Shown one piece after another: positions 35,463 to 44,608 of a stretch of DNA of 64,000 nucleotides (position 1 is the first letter of the stretch; every line of letters starts with the position of its first letter). The stretch comes from CG2-30-68-42 sp037440385 (GTDB lineage Bacteria > Pseudomonadota > Gammaproteobacteria > Burkholderiales > Rhodocyclaceae). A program made the position numbers and the translations under genes. Below the pieces are notes generated by a model. That model was given only the letters and a program-made list of their open reading frames with translations. It was not told the origin of the DNA and made no database searches. The stretch covers positions 1-64,000 of the forward strand of contig JBBIUI010000003.1 in the NCBI GenBank assembly GCA_037440385.1. The letters are read 5' to 3'.

Positions 35463-35697
35463 GCCCGCCCTGCCACTGCTCCGGCGTCAGCGTGCGCATC
35501 GACAGCGCATGGATCTCCTCGCGCATGCGCTCGCCGAGCGCCGAATAGACGAGCTGGTGCTGTTCGATGCGGCTCCTGCCGCGGAATCGTTCGCTGACGA
35601 TGACCGCCTCGAAGTGATGGCCATCGCCCTCGACGGCGACGTGCTCGCAGGGCAGCGCCTGCGCGATGTACTGCCGAACCTGTTCCGGGGTCACCAT
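35455..35697 (-). CDS. BolA/IbaG-family protein
   Basis: An 80-residue BolA-like protein with the class II KH-like fold and GDGHHFEAVIVSERFRGRSRIEQHQLVYSAL core; the conserved histidine in HHFEA binds Fe-S clusters with glutaredoxin partners. Its position beside murA and mla genes corresponds to E. coli IbaG (YrbA), hence acid-stress or envelope-linked iron-sulfur trafficking. Overlaps murA by eight bases. Confidence 0.93.
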   Translation of the reverse strand: MVTPEQVRQYIAQALPCEHVAVEGDGHHFEAVIVSERFRGRSRIEQHQLVYSALGERMREEIHALSMRTLTPEQWQGGHG

Positions 35698-35719
35698 GTC
35701 CGTTCGCTCCCGTTCGTGG

Positions 35720-36484
35720 TCAGGCGCGCAGTTTATAGCCGGAGCGCAGCATCCGCAGGCTCGCCGCCGCCAGCACGGCGAAGCAGGCCGACACGACCGC
35801 GAGGCTCATGGCCGGCGGCACGTCCGACACGCCCAGGAAGCCGTAGCGGAAGCCGTCGATCATGTAGAACACCGGGTTGTAGCGCGAGAACTCGCGCCAG
35901 AACGGCGGCAGCGAGTGGATCGAGTAGAACACCCCCGACAGGAAGGTCAGCGGCAGGATCAGGAAATTCTGGAACGCCGCCAGCTCGTCGAATTTCTCGG
36001 CCCACACGCCTGCGATGATGCCGAGCGTGCCCAGGATCGCCGCGCCCAGCACGGCGAACGCGAAAGCCCACAGCGGCGCGGCCCAGCTCAGCTCGACCCA
36101 GAATGCCGCGATCGCGAGCAGCGCACCGCCCACCATCAGGCCGCGTGCGATCGAGGCGAGCACATAGGCCGCGTAGATCTCGGCGTGCGACAGCGGCGCG
36201 AGCAGCACGAACACGATGTTGCCGGTGACCTTCGACTGGATCAGCGAGGACGAGCTGTTGGCGAAGGCGTTCTGCAACACCGACATCATCGCCAGGCCCG
36301 GCACCAGGAAGGCGCCGTAGGAGACGGTCTCGTAGACGCGCACGTGCGCCTCCAGCACGTGGGAGAAGATCAGCAGATACAGCGCCGCCGTCACGACGGG
36401 TGCCGCAACGGTCTGGAATCCCACCTTCCAGAAGCGCGCGAGCTCCTTGTAGAGCAGCGTCCGGAATCCGGCGGCGGATTTCAT
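35720..36484 (-). CDS. ABC-2 type transporter permease (YadH-like)
   Basis: A 254-residue membrane protein with six membrane segments. The stretch LPLTFLSGVFYSIHSLPPFWREFSRYNPVFYMIDGFRYGFLG is the ABC-2 permease signature. It overlaps its ATPase by four bases, so the two form an exporter of the YadGH/NodIJ kind. Substrate unknown; location beside mla genes suggests an envelope lipid or polysaccharide, but this is inference. Confidence 0.9.
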   Translation of the reverse strand: MKSAAGFRTLLYKELARFWKVGFQTVAAPVVTAALYLLIFSHVLEAHVRVYETVSYGAFLVPGLAMMSVLQNAFANSSSSLIQSKVTGNIVFVLLAPLSHAEIYAAYVLASIARGLMVGGALLAIAAFWVELSWAAPLWAFAFAVLGAAILGTLGIIAGVWAEKFDELAAFQNFLILPLTFLSGVFYSIHSLPPFWREFSRYNPVFYMIDGFRYGFLGVSDVPPAMSLAVVSACFAVLAAASLRMLRSGYKLRA

Positions 36485-37383
36485 GCCGTGTGCATGACCT
36501 CGACGAACACTCGTTCGAGATCCGGCGGCCCGATCTCGATATCCTCGATCGCGATGCCGGCTTCGCGCAGCGCTGCGAGGATGGACTCGATCTCGTCGCA
36601 GGTTTTCAGCTCCAGCCCGATGAAGCCGTCGGGCTCGGTTTCATACGGCTGCGCGATGCGCCGCGGCAACCGCGCACCTCCGGCAAGCCGCAGCCGCAGC
36701 CGGTGCCCCGCGAGCCGCTTCAGCAGGTTGGCGGTGGTGTCCAGCGCGACGATGCGCCCGGCCTTGAGCATCGCGATGCGCCCACACAGGTTCTGCGCCT
36801 CCTCCAGATAGTGCGTGGTCAGCACGATCGTGTGGCCTTCGCGGTTCAGGGAGCGAATGAACTCCCACAGCCCGTGGCGCAGCTCGACATCGACCCCCGC
36901 GGTCGGCTCGTCGAGCACCACCACGGCGGGCCGATGCACCAACGCCTGCGCGACCAGCACGCGCCGTTTCATGCCGCCCGACAGGCTGCGCATGTTGGCA
37001 TCCGCCTTGTCGGTGAGATCGAGATGATGCAGCAGTGCGTCGATCCAGTCGTCATTGCGCCGCAGGCCGAAATAACCGGACTGGATGCGCAGCGTCTCGC
37101 GTACCGAGAAAAAGGGGTCGAACACGAGTTCCTGCGGAACCACGCCGAGCACGCTGCGCGAGCCGCGATAGTCGCACACGACATCGTGGCCGAGGATGGC
37201 TGCGCGCCCGGCGTCGGGCCGCACCAGGCCGGCGAGCGCCGAGATCAGCGTCGTCTTGCCCGCGCCGTTCGGACCGAGCAGCCCGAAGAATTCGCCGCGT
37301 GCGACCGACAGGTCGATTCCGGCGAGCGCGTGTACCTCGCCAAAGGACTTGGCGAGCCCGCATACTTCGATGGCCGCTGGCAT
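36481..37383 (-). CDS. ABC transporter ATP-binding protein (YadG-like)
   Basis: A 300-residue ATPase with Walker A GPNGAGKTT near 36-44, signature LSGGMKRRVLVAQALVHRP, and Walker B VVVLDEPTAGVD. The CcmA-like C-terminal extension ends in EDIEIGPPDLERVFVEV. Pairs with the ABC-2 permease downstream. Seventeen bases after the STAS gene, so it appears to be transcribed with the mla genes. Confidence 0.92.
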   Translation of the reverse strand: MPAAIEVCGLAKSFGEVHALAGIDLSVARGEFFGLLGPNGAGKTTLISALAGLVRPDAGRAAILGHDVVCDYRGSRSVLGVVPQELVFDPFFSVRETLRIQSGYFGLRRNDDWIDALLHHLDLTDKADANMRSLSGGMKRRVLVAQALVHRPAVVVLDEPTAGVDVELRHGLWEFIRSLNREGHTIVLTTHYLEEAQNLCGRIAMLKAGRIVALDTTANLLKRLAGHRLRLRLAGGARLPRRIAQPYETEPDGFIGLELKTCDEIESILAALREAGIAIEDIEIGPPDLERVFVEVMHTA

Positions 37384-37400
37384 TCGCGCGCGGCGACCCG

Positions 37401-37679
37401 CTACAGGGGAAGCAGTTCGGCGACTCCGTACATCTGGGCGAGACTGAGCAGGTCTTGCGGAGGATTGACGATGCGGATCGCGCGCCGCGCGCCGGCCGCT
37501 TCGCGTTGCCAGCCGAACACGACCGCCAGCGCGGACGAGTCGACGCTGTCCACGCGCGCGAGATCGAAGACGGTTTCCTCGCGCCCGAGCAACTTCTTTC
37601 CCTCGTCGAGCAGCGCCGCGGCATTTGCCAGCGTCATCGCCGCCTCGACCTCGAGGCGATCGCCCGACGGGCGGATCAT
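37401..37679 (-). CDS. mlaB: STAS-domain protein MlaB
   Basis: A 92-residue cytoplasmic STAS protein that binds MlaF and controls assembly of the MlaFEDB phospholipid transporter. The fold signature VFDLARVDSVDSSALAVVFGW carries the conserved Ser-Ser pair, and RAIRIVNPPQDLLSLAQMYGV is the second half. Overlaps mlaC by four bases. In this cluster mlaB is last rather than next to mlaC-mlaD in the E. coli order, because mlaA is inserted. Confidence 0.88.
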   Translation of the reverse strand: MIRPSGDRLEVEAAMTLANAAALLDEGKKLLGREETVFDLARVDSVDSSALAVVFGWQREAAGARRAIRIVNPPQDLLSLAQMYGVAELLPL

Positions 37680-38314
37680 TTCGCGATCGCGCCCGCCAGC
37701 ATCGCGGTTTCCAGGCTGCGATTCTTCGCCTGCAGCGTCCGGATCAGCCCGTCGATGCCGCCGCTGCGCACTTCCTGGGCGAAGTTGCTGCGGTAGTTGG
37801 TCACCAGGCTCACCCCGCCCACGGTGACGTCATAGACCTTCCAGCCTTCCGCCTTCTTCTCCAGGCTGTAGTCGATCGTGACCGGTTTGGCGCCCGGCTG
37901 CACGACCTGACTGCGTACGACGACATCGGTATCGCCCGGATGCATGCGGAACGGCTTGAATTCCACGCTCTGGTTCTTGTAGGCGGTCAGCGCATTCGAA
38001 TAGGTGCGAACGAGCAGCGTGCGGAACTCCACGGTGAGCTGTTTCTGCTGGGCCGGCGTCGCCTTGCGCCAGTCGCGACCGAGCGCGAGGGCGGTCATCG
38101 CGGCGAAATCGAAATGAGGCAGCACCTTCGCCTCGACCAGCTCGACCGCACGCTTCTGGCTGCCCGCCTGGAGGTCGCGATCCTGGCGGACGATGGTCAG
38201 CACCTCGTTGGTGACGTTGCGCACCAGCACGTCGGGTGGGCTTTCCGCGGCGAGCGCCGCGCTCCAGGCGAGCGACTGAGCCAGTACGGAGAACAGCAGG
38301 ATCAAGGCTCTCAT
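37676..38314 (-). CDS. mlaC: phospholipid shuttle protein MlaC
   Basis: Periplasmic lipid carrier moving phospholipid between MlaA at the outer membrane and MlaFEDB. From 38314 it is 212 residues with a Sec signal peptide (MRALILLFSVLAQSLAWSAALAA). Helical N-half and the FRTLLVRTYSNALTAYKNQ segment match the family; VDYSLEKKAEGWKVYDVTVGGVSL is the MlaC core. Lies 37 bases after mlaA. Confidence 0.93.
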   Translation of the reverse strand: MRALILLFSVLAQSLAWSAALAAESPPDVLVRNVTNEVLTIVRQDRDLQAGSQKRAVELVEAKVLPHFDFAAMTALALGRDWRKATPAQQKQLTVEFRTLLVRTYSNALTAYKNQSVEFKPFRMHPGDTDVVVRSQVVQPGAKPVTIDYSLEKKAEGWKVYDVTVGGVSLVTNYRSNFAQEVRSGGIDGLIRTLQAKNRSLETAMLAGAIAK

Positions 38315-38351
38315 GACACGAGTTTCCTTTGCGTGGGGTTCGGGTGCGGTT

Positions 38352-39248
38352 TCAACGGATCGGCGCCGCCGCGACACGCGCGCCGGACGATCCGGACGAC
38401 GATCCAGACGCACCACCGGCTTCGACCGTTCGCGCCTGTCCCGGTTCGGAGTCACCGAGCAGCAGCAGGGACGCACCCGCATGCGCGGGATCGACCCGGG
38501 CCGACCATTCGGCGCCGGCGTCCTGCGCCGGAGCGGCGCCGAGGCGCTCGCGCGGCGGGTTGCCGTCGTGAATCAGGCTGCGGCGCCGCTGCAGATACGC
38601 ATCGCGGACATAGTCATACTTGTCGAGCGCCGCTTCGCGCACCACCTTGTCTGCCGGCAGGAAGGATGCGCGGTCGGACACGACCCGCACCGCGCTGAGC
38701 GTATTGCGGCTCGGCACGTGATCGACGTTGAGCACCGGGTCCACGTACAGGTCGGCACCCAGCCCGAACGTGTCGCGCACGGTCCGCGGCCCGAAGAACG
38801 GCAGCACGACATAGGCGCCATCGCCCACGCCCCAGCGCCCGAGCGTCTGACCGAAGTCCTCGTCGTGCTTCTCCAGCCCCATCTCGGTGGCGACGTCGAA
38901 CAGCCCGAGGATGCCCACCGTCGAGTTGATCAGCACCCTGCCGAGATCGGATGCCGCCTGGCCCGGCTTGCCCTGGAACAGGTTGTTGAGGCTGATCCAC
39001 AGGTCGCCGACGTTCGAGAACGCGTTGGACACGCCGGTGCGCACCGGCAGCGGGGCGACCGTGTCGTAAGCCTGCGCGGCCGGCTTGATCAGCGCCTTGT
39101 CGAGCCCTTCGTTGAAGCCGAACATGGCGCGGTTGAAACCCTCGATGGGGTCGCGCGGATCGCCGCCGGTGCTGGCGCAGCCGGAAACGAGCCACGCCGA
39201 GCCGATCGCCGCCGCGGCGAGGAATTTCCTGGAGGTCGACGTCATCAT
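38352..39248 (-). CDS. mlaA: outer-membrane lipoprotein MlaA (VacJ)
   Basis: Outer-membrane component that removes misplaced phospholipid from the outer leaflet. A 298-residue lipoprotein with lipobox VSGC (Cys24); the family core DPIEGFNRAMFGFNEGLDK and the YVVLPFFGPRTVRDTFG region follow. The last 60 residues are a Gly/Ser/Pro-rich tail not needed for the fold. Here mlaA is inside the mla operon, as in many Betaproteobacteria, and overlaps mlaD by four bases. Confidence 0.95.
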   Translation of the reverse strand: MMTSTSRKFLAAAAIGSAWLVSGCASTGGDPRDPIEGFNRAMFGFNEGLDKALIKPAAQAYDTVAPLPVRTGVSNAFSNVGDLWISLNNLFQGKPGQAASDLGRVLINSTVGILGLFDVATEMGLEKHDEDFGQTLGRWGVGDGAYVVLPFFGPRTVRDTFGLGADLYVDPVLNVDHVPSRNTLSAVRVVSDRASFLPADKVVREAALDKYDYVRDAYLQRRRSLIHDGNPPRERLGAAPAQDAGAEWSARVDPAHAGASLLLLGDSEPGQARTVEAGGASGSSSGSSGARVAAAPIR

Positions 39249-39729
39249 CGCGATCCTTTCGCTTGTTGTTCGGGCGCTTCGGCCGCCTTGTTGAACAGGA
39301 ACTGGCCGATGAGCTTCTCCAGCACGACGGCCGACTGCGTCTTCTTGATCGTGTCTCCCGCCTTCAGCATCTGCGGATCACCGCCGACCTCCAGCGAAAC
39401 ATACTGCTCGCCGAGCAGGCCGGAGGTGTTGATCGTCGCGAAGGTGTCACGCGGAAACTTCAGCCGATTGTCCAGTGCGATCGACACTTCGGCCTGGTAT
39501 TCGCCCCCATCGAACCGGATCGACTCCACCCGCCCGACGACCACTCCGGCGCTCTTGACCGGCGCGCGCACCTTGAGCCCGCCGATGTTGTCGAACCTGG
39601 CCTTCACCAAATACGTGTCCGACATATTAACGGCGCTGAGGTTCCCGACCTTGAGCGCGAGGAACAGCAGCGCCCCCAGGCCGGCGGCAACGAAAAATCC
39701 CACCCACAGATCCAGCGCGGTACGGCTCA

Positions 39730-39730
<1 letters not shown>
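39245..39730 (-). CDS. mlaD: MCE-domain protein MlaD
   Basis: Substrate-binding MCE protein of the MlaFEDB complex, anchored in the inner membrane. The 161-residue sequence has an N-terminal helix (about 7-28) then an MCE domain: YLVKARFDNIGGLKVRAPVKSAGVVVGRV and the GLLGEQYVSLEVGG segment. Joins mlaE and mlaA with 1- and 4-base overlaps. Confidence 0.95.
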
Positions 39731-40504
<774 letters not shown>

Positions 40505-40512
<8 letters not shown>

Positions 40513-41314
40513 CGCGCGCCCCCATCAGCTGTTCGCGGTAGCCCGCGGCCGGATAGTGGAACGGTACCGGCCCGTCCGGCTCCGCCCAGACGAACTGGTG
40601 CACCCACGGGTCCTTCGATTCGCGGATCTCCGCCGGCGTGCCCTGCGCCACGATCCTGCCCTCGGAAACGAAATAGATATCGTCGACGATGTGCAGCGAT
40701 TCTTGCACGTCGTGCGTGACCACGATCGAGCACGCGCCGAGCGCATCGTTGAGCCTGCGGATCAGTTGCCCGACCACCCCGAGCGAAATCGGGTCGAGCC
40801 CGGCGAACGGCTCGTCATAAAGTATCAGCATCGGATCGAGCGCGATCGCTCGCGCGAGCGCCACCCGCCGTGCCATGCCGCCCGAGAGCTCCGCCGGCAT
40901 CAGCTTCGCCGCGCCGCGCAGTCCCACCGCGTGCAGCTTCATCGTGACCAGATCCGCGATCAGCTCTTCGGGCAGGTCCGTGTGCTCGCGCATCTGGAAG
41001 GCGACGTTCTCGTACACCGACATGTCGGTAAACAGCGCGCCGAACTGGAACAGCATTCCCATGCGCCGGCGCAGTGCGTACAGGCCCGCGCGGTCGAGTT
41101 CATGGACGACCTTCCCGGCCACCCGCACTTCCCCATGGGCGGGCTTGAGCTGGCCGCCGATCAGCCGCAGCAGGGTCGTCTTGCCGCAGCCGCTCCCGCC
41201 CATGATCGCGACGACCCGCCCGCGCGGGATCTCCAGGTTGATCCCGCTCAGCACCGGCCGTTCGTCATACGAGAAACCGAGATCCGAAATCCTTACCAGC
41301 GATTCGCCTGACAC
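40505..41314 (-). CDS. mlaF: phospholipid transport ATPase MlaF
   Basis: ATPase of MlaFEDB. Start chosen at GTG 41314 (VSGESLVRISDLGFSYDERP), giving 269 residues; a longer open frame upstream has no domain. Walker A GGSGCGKTT at 39-47, signature LSGGMARRVALARAI, Walker B LILYDEPFAGLDP. First gene of the mla operon, with a promoter-like element about 30 bases ahead. Confidence 0.95.
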
Positions 41315-41342
41315 GCCCTGGCCCCCTGACGACAAGCGGCAA

Positions 41343-41351
41343 ATTTTAACA
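41343..41351 (-). promoter_or_regulatory. candidate extended -10 promoter of the mla operon
   Basis: TGTTAAAAT on the minus strand is an extended -10 (TGn plus TAAAAT, five of six bases). A start near 41336 would leave about 22 bases before the GTG of mlaF. No good -35 is visible, which is common for extended -10 promoters. Confidence 0.45.
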
Positions 41352-41451
41352 TGGAAGCATTGGAGGACCTGAGCAGTCTGCCCGCCCGCAGACGAGCGGA
41401 TTTCGATTCGGCTGCATCGAGGCCGCTGCGATTGCGGCGTGCGCGAACGTA

Positions 41452-41465
41452 GCGGATCGATCCGC
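41452..41465. promoter_or_regulatory. 14-base palindrome upstream of the sigma-54 activator gene
   Basis: GCGGATCGATCCGC is a perfect palindrome 15 bases upstream of the TATCAT element at 41480. It is placed where a dimeric regulator could bind in the 212-base mlaF/activator divergent gap. No experimental support. Confidence 0.35.
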
Positions 41466-41479
41466 GCGCACCCTTGCGC

Positions 41480-41485
41480 TATCAT
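41480..41485 (+). promoter_or_regulatory. candidate -10 of the sigma-54 activator gene
   Basis: TATCAT, five of six consensus bases, 42 bases before the TTG start. No strong -35. The element resembles those at 31086 and 44544 but lacks the upstream TG. Confidence 0.35.
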
Positions 41486-41526
41486 GGACCGCGTCATTCG
41501 CCCCACGGCCGCAGCGAGGAAACGCC

Positions 41527-42990
41527 TTGTCCGAACCCCGGAACGCACCCGCCCCGCAGCCCGGGCCGACGCTCGTCATCGTCGACGACGATCCGCTCAT
41601 CACGGAAACGCTGCGTTACCTGCTCCATGACGAATTCACGGTCCTGACCGCAGCGACGCGCCGCGAGTGCATCGAGCGCATCCGGCAAGCGGCAACGCCG
41701 CCTCGACTCGCGCTGGTCGATCTCGGCCTGCCGCCGCGGCCGCATCGCCCGGACGAGGGGCTTGCGCTGATCCCCGAGCTGCTCGCGCATGCCCCGCAGG
41801 TGCGCATCGTCGTGCTGTCGGGCCAGAACGACGAAGCCAGCGCCCGCCACGCACGCGCGCTGGGCGCGGCCGAATTCGTCGCGAAGCCGGCCGACCCTGC
41901 GCAGCTCACCCGGATCCTGCACCGGCTGCTCGACTTCTCGCCGGCGCCGGCCGAACCGCCGCCCGGCTGCGCGGCGCTGATCGGGGACAGCCTCCCGATC
42001 CGGCGGTTGCGCACGCAGGCGCAGCAGGTCGCCGACTCGGCGTTCCCCGTGCTGATCGAAGGCGAATCGGGTACCGGCAAGGAGATCGTCGCCCACGGCT
42101 GCCTGCACCTGGACAGCGCGCGGCGCGACCGGCCCTACTTCGCGCTGAACTGCGCCGCGATCTCGCCCGCGCTGCTCGAGCCGACGCTGTTCGGCCACGC
42201 CCGGGGCGCGTTCACCGGCGCCGCGACGGCCCGCTCCGGCTACTTCGAGGACGCAGCCGACGGCAGCCTGTTTCTCGACGAGATCGGCGAACTGCCGCTC
42301 GATCTCCAGCCCAAGCTGCTGCGCGTGCTGGAAAACGGCGAATACCAGCGCGTGGGCGAGACCCAGGTGCGCACGGCCCGGGCCCGGGTCATCGCCGCCA
42401 CCAACCGTGACCTGCGCAGTGAAGTGCGGGCGGGGCGTTTCCGCGCCGATCTCTATCATCGCCTGAGCGTATTCACGTTGACGATGCCCGCGCTGCGCGA
42501 CATGGGCGAGGATCGCTTCGTGCTGCTCGATCACTACCGGCGGACGTTCTCGCACGGCACCGGCCAGCGCGAATTCGAGTTCACCGGCGAAGCGAAGCGG
42601 GTGTGGGCCGGCTACGCGTTCCCCGGCAACGTGCGCGAGCTGCGCAACATCGTGATCCGGCTGCTGGCAAGCCATGCCGGCGAGACGGTGGACGCCGACA
42701 CGCTGCGCGCCGAACTCGATTTCGAGGACGAACCGCCCGTGCGCGGTGCCCCGCCGCGCAGTGCGGGCGAGCTGGCCGAGCTCGCGCTCGGGCACCTCCA
42801 GCGGCGCGAGCCGTTCGACCTCGACCAGACGCTGGGCCTGTGGGAACGGGCCTACATCGATGCGGCCTTGCGCCTGACCCGCGGCAACGTCAGCCAGGCC
42901 GCCAAGCTGCTCGGCATCAACCGGACGACGCTCTACAACCGCCTGGAAATCCACGCGCGCGAGGATCCCGCGCCGGCCGCCGGGGCGTAG
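41527..42990 (+). CDS. sigma-54-dependent response regulator (PrsR-like)
   Basis: A 487-residue NtrC-family activator. Starts at a TTG with GAGGA 7-12 bases ahead. Receiver domain 14-135: acidic pair D20/D21, phospho-acceptor D65 in LALVDLGLP, K120. AAA+ domain about 148-380: Walker A GESGTGKE at 179-186, GAFTGA sigma-54 contact loop at 227-232, Walker B SLFLDEIGE near 247-255. Fis-type HTH at the end (RGNVSQAAKLLGINRTTLYNRL). The arrangement resembles PrsR of PEP-CTERM systems. It heads the MSHA-like locus and probably controls some of it; the likely partner kinase is at 56983-58716. Confidence 0.93.
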   Translation: MSEPRNAPAPQPGPTLVIVDDDPLITETLRYLLHDEFTVLTAATRRECIERIRQAATPPRLALVDLGLPPRPHRPDEGLALIPELLAHAPQVRIVVLSGQNDEASARHARALGAAEFVAKPADPAQLTRILHRLLDFSPAPAEPPPGCAALIGDSLPIRRLRTQAQQVADSAFPVLIEGESGTGKEIVAHGCLHLDSARRDRPYFALNCAAISPALLEPTLFGHARGAFTGAATARSGYFEDAADGSLFLDEIGELPLDLQPKLLRVLENGEYQRVGETQVRTARARVIAATNRDLRSEVRAGRFRADLYHRLSVFTLTMPALRDMGEDRFVLLDHYRRTFSHGTGQREFEFTGEAKRVWAGYAFPGNVRELRNIVIRLLASHAGETVDADTLRAELDFEDEPPVRGAPPRSAGELAELALGHLQRREPFDLDQTLGLWERAYIDAALRLTRGNVSQAAKLLGINRTTLYNRLEIHAREDPAPAAGA

Positions 42991-42996
42991 CGGGCC

Positions 42997-44460
42997 ATGT
43001 ATCTGCAGCAGTTCGGGCTTGCGCAGCCGCCCTTCCGCATCACGCCGAACACCGGCGCGTTTTTCGAGGGCGCGAACCGCGGCGCGACGCTGGAAGCCCT
43101 GCTGTACGCCATCGTCCATGACGAAGGCATCGTGCAGGTCACCGGCGAAGTCGGTAGCGGCAAGACGATGCTGTTGCGGATGGTGATCGAGCGCCTGCCG
43201 GGGCACGTCGACACGGCGTGCCTGGCCGATCCCAACCTCTCGCGCGACGAACTGCTCCACGCGCTGGCAGACGAACTGCACGCCGGGCCGCCCTCGGGAC
43301 GGCCCGGCTCCGCGCTGCGCGCGCTGCAGGAGCGGCTGCTCGAGCTTCACGCGGCCGGCCGCAAGGCGGTCGCGCTGATCGACGAAGCGCACGCGATGCC
43401 TGCCGCGACGCTCGAGCAGGTCCGGCTGCTGTCCAATCTGGAAACGCGCGACGCGAAGCTGCTGCAGATCGTGCTGTTCGGCCAGCCGGAGCTCGAAGGG
43501 ACGCTGGAGCGGCCCGGCATGCGGCAGTTGAAGGACCGCATCACCCAGCGTTTCGCGCTCGAACCGCTGCGCGGGCCCGACGTCCCGGCTTACATCGACT
43601 TCCGGTTGCGCGCTGCGGGTTACCGCGGAACGCCGCTGTTCACGCCGGCCGCGGTCCGTCGCATCGGCGTGGCCTCCGCAGGGCTCACCCGGCGCATCAA
43701 CGTGCTGGCCGACAAGTCGATGCTGGCCGCCTTCGCGGCCGGCAGGCAGCGCATCGGCACGGCCGAGGTCGCACGCGCGATCCGGGACGCCGCCGGACCG
43801 CGCCACGCAGCCAGCGGAAGATACGGGCTGCCGGCGGCGCTGGCCGCCATCGCGCTGGCTGCGGCGATCGGCTACGTGGCGATCCGGCCCGGGCCCGAGG
43901 CGACGCAGGCGATCGCGACGGCCGTCGCGCCGGCGCAAAGCGCTGCCCGCCCGATCGGCCCGTCGCCCGCGCGGCCGCTCGTGCAGCCGGTCTTGCAGCC
44001 GGAAGCGCCCGCAGCGCCGCCGCCCGCCGGGCCGCCTGCCGCGACGGTGACGGACGGCGGGCCCGGGCCGGCGATCGAGCACGAACCCGCGGCGTCGACG
44101 ATGCCCGCCGCAAGCGCACCGGTACGGCCGCCGCAGCGCACCGGCACGCGGATCGAGGCGGCGCTCGAACGTACTGCGAGCCGGCTGGCGGAGAAGCCGG
44201 GGGATCGCTGGTTCATCCAGTTGTTGTCCGCGCGCGAGCAGCGCGCGCCGGAAGTCGAACGCTTTCTCGACGGCGCAGCGCGGCTCGTCGATGAAAACGA
44301 GCTCGGCGCCTACCGGGCGCGCATCGACGGCGAACGGCACCTCGCGGTCCTCTACGGAGATTTTCCCGACCTCGCCTCGGCCAGTGGCGCGCTCCCCCGC
44401 CTGCCGGCCGAGTTGCGCGTGTATGGTGCGTTCCCGCGCCGGCTGCGCGCCGGCGAGTGA
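42997..44460 (+). CDS. ExeA/MshM-like ATPase with C-terminal SPOR-like tail
   Basis: A 487-residue protein that joins three parts. Residues 1-265 are an ExeA/GspA-type AAA ATPase (MYLQQFGLAQPPFRITPN start, Walker A GEVGSGKT at 50-57, Walker B VALIDEAHA at 124-132), then a membrane helix at 278-296, a long Pro/Ala linker, and a C-terminal segment from about 395 (DRWFIQLLSAREQ ... AVLYGDFPDLASA) resembling a SPOR fold. ExeA-type proteins open peptidoglycan for secretin assembly, and SPOR domains bind glycan, so the fusion suggests a wall-insertion factor for the secretin encoded next. Six bases after the activator gene. Confidence 0.85.
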   Translation: MYLQQFGLAQPPFRITPNTGAFFEGANRGATLEALLYAIVHDEGIVQVTGEVGSGKTMLLRMVIERLPGHVDTACLADPNLSRDELLHALADELHAGPPSGRPGSALRALQERLLELHAAGRKAVALIDEAHAMPAATLEQVRLLSNLETRDAKLLQIVLFGQPELEGTLERPGMRQLKDRITQRFALEPLRGPDVPAYIDFRLRAAGYRGTPLFTPAAVRRIGVASAGLTRRINVLADKSMLAAFAAGRQRIGTAEVARAIRDAAGPRHAASGRYGLPAALAAIALAAAIGYVAIRPGPEATQAIATAVAPAQSAARPIGPSPARPLVQPVLQPEAPAAPPPAGPPAATVTDGGPGPAIEHEPAASTMPAASAPVRPPQRTGTRIEAALERTASRLAEKPGDRWFIQLLSAREQRAPEVERFLDGAARLVDENELGAYRARIDGERHLAVLYGDFPDLASASGALPRLPAELRVYGAFPRRLRAGE

Positions 44461-44543
44461 TCCGCGCCCCCGCGCACGCGCCGATACGCGGAATTGCGAG
44501 GGGTTGACCGCCCAGATCATCGTTCTGGCAGCGGATGTCGCCG

Positions 44544-44552
44544 TGCTATCAT
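44544..44552 (+). promoter_or_regulatory. candidate extended -10 promoter of the secretin gene
   Basis: TGCTATCAT, identical to the element ahead of hisB on the other strand, lies 56 bases before the chosen secretin start. A separate promoter here would let the structural genes be expressed apart from the activator. Confidence 0.45.
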
Positions 44553-44608
44553 CGATTCGCGCCACGTAGCGTGATGGCTCTCCCGCGCCGATGGACCGAA
44601 AGGCAACC

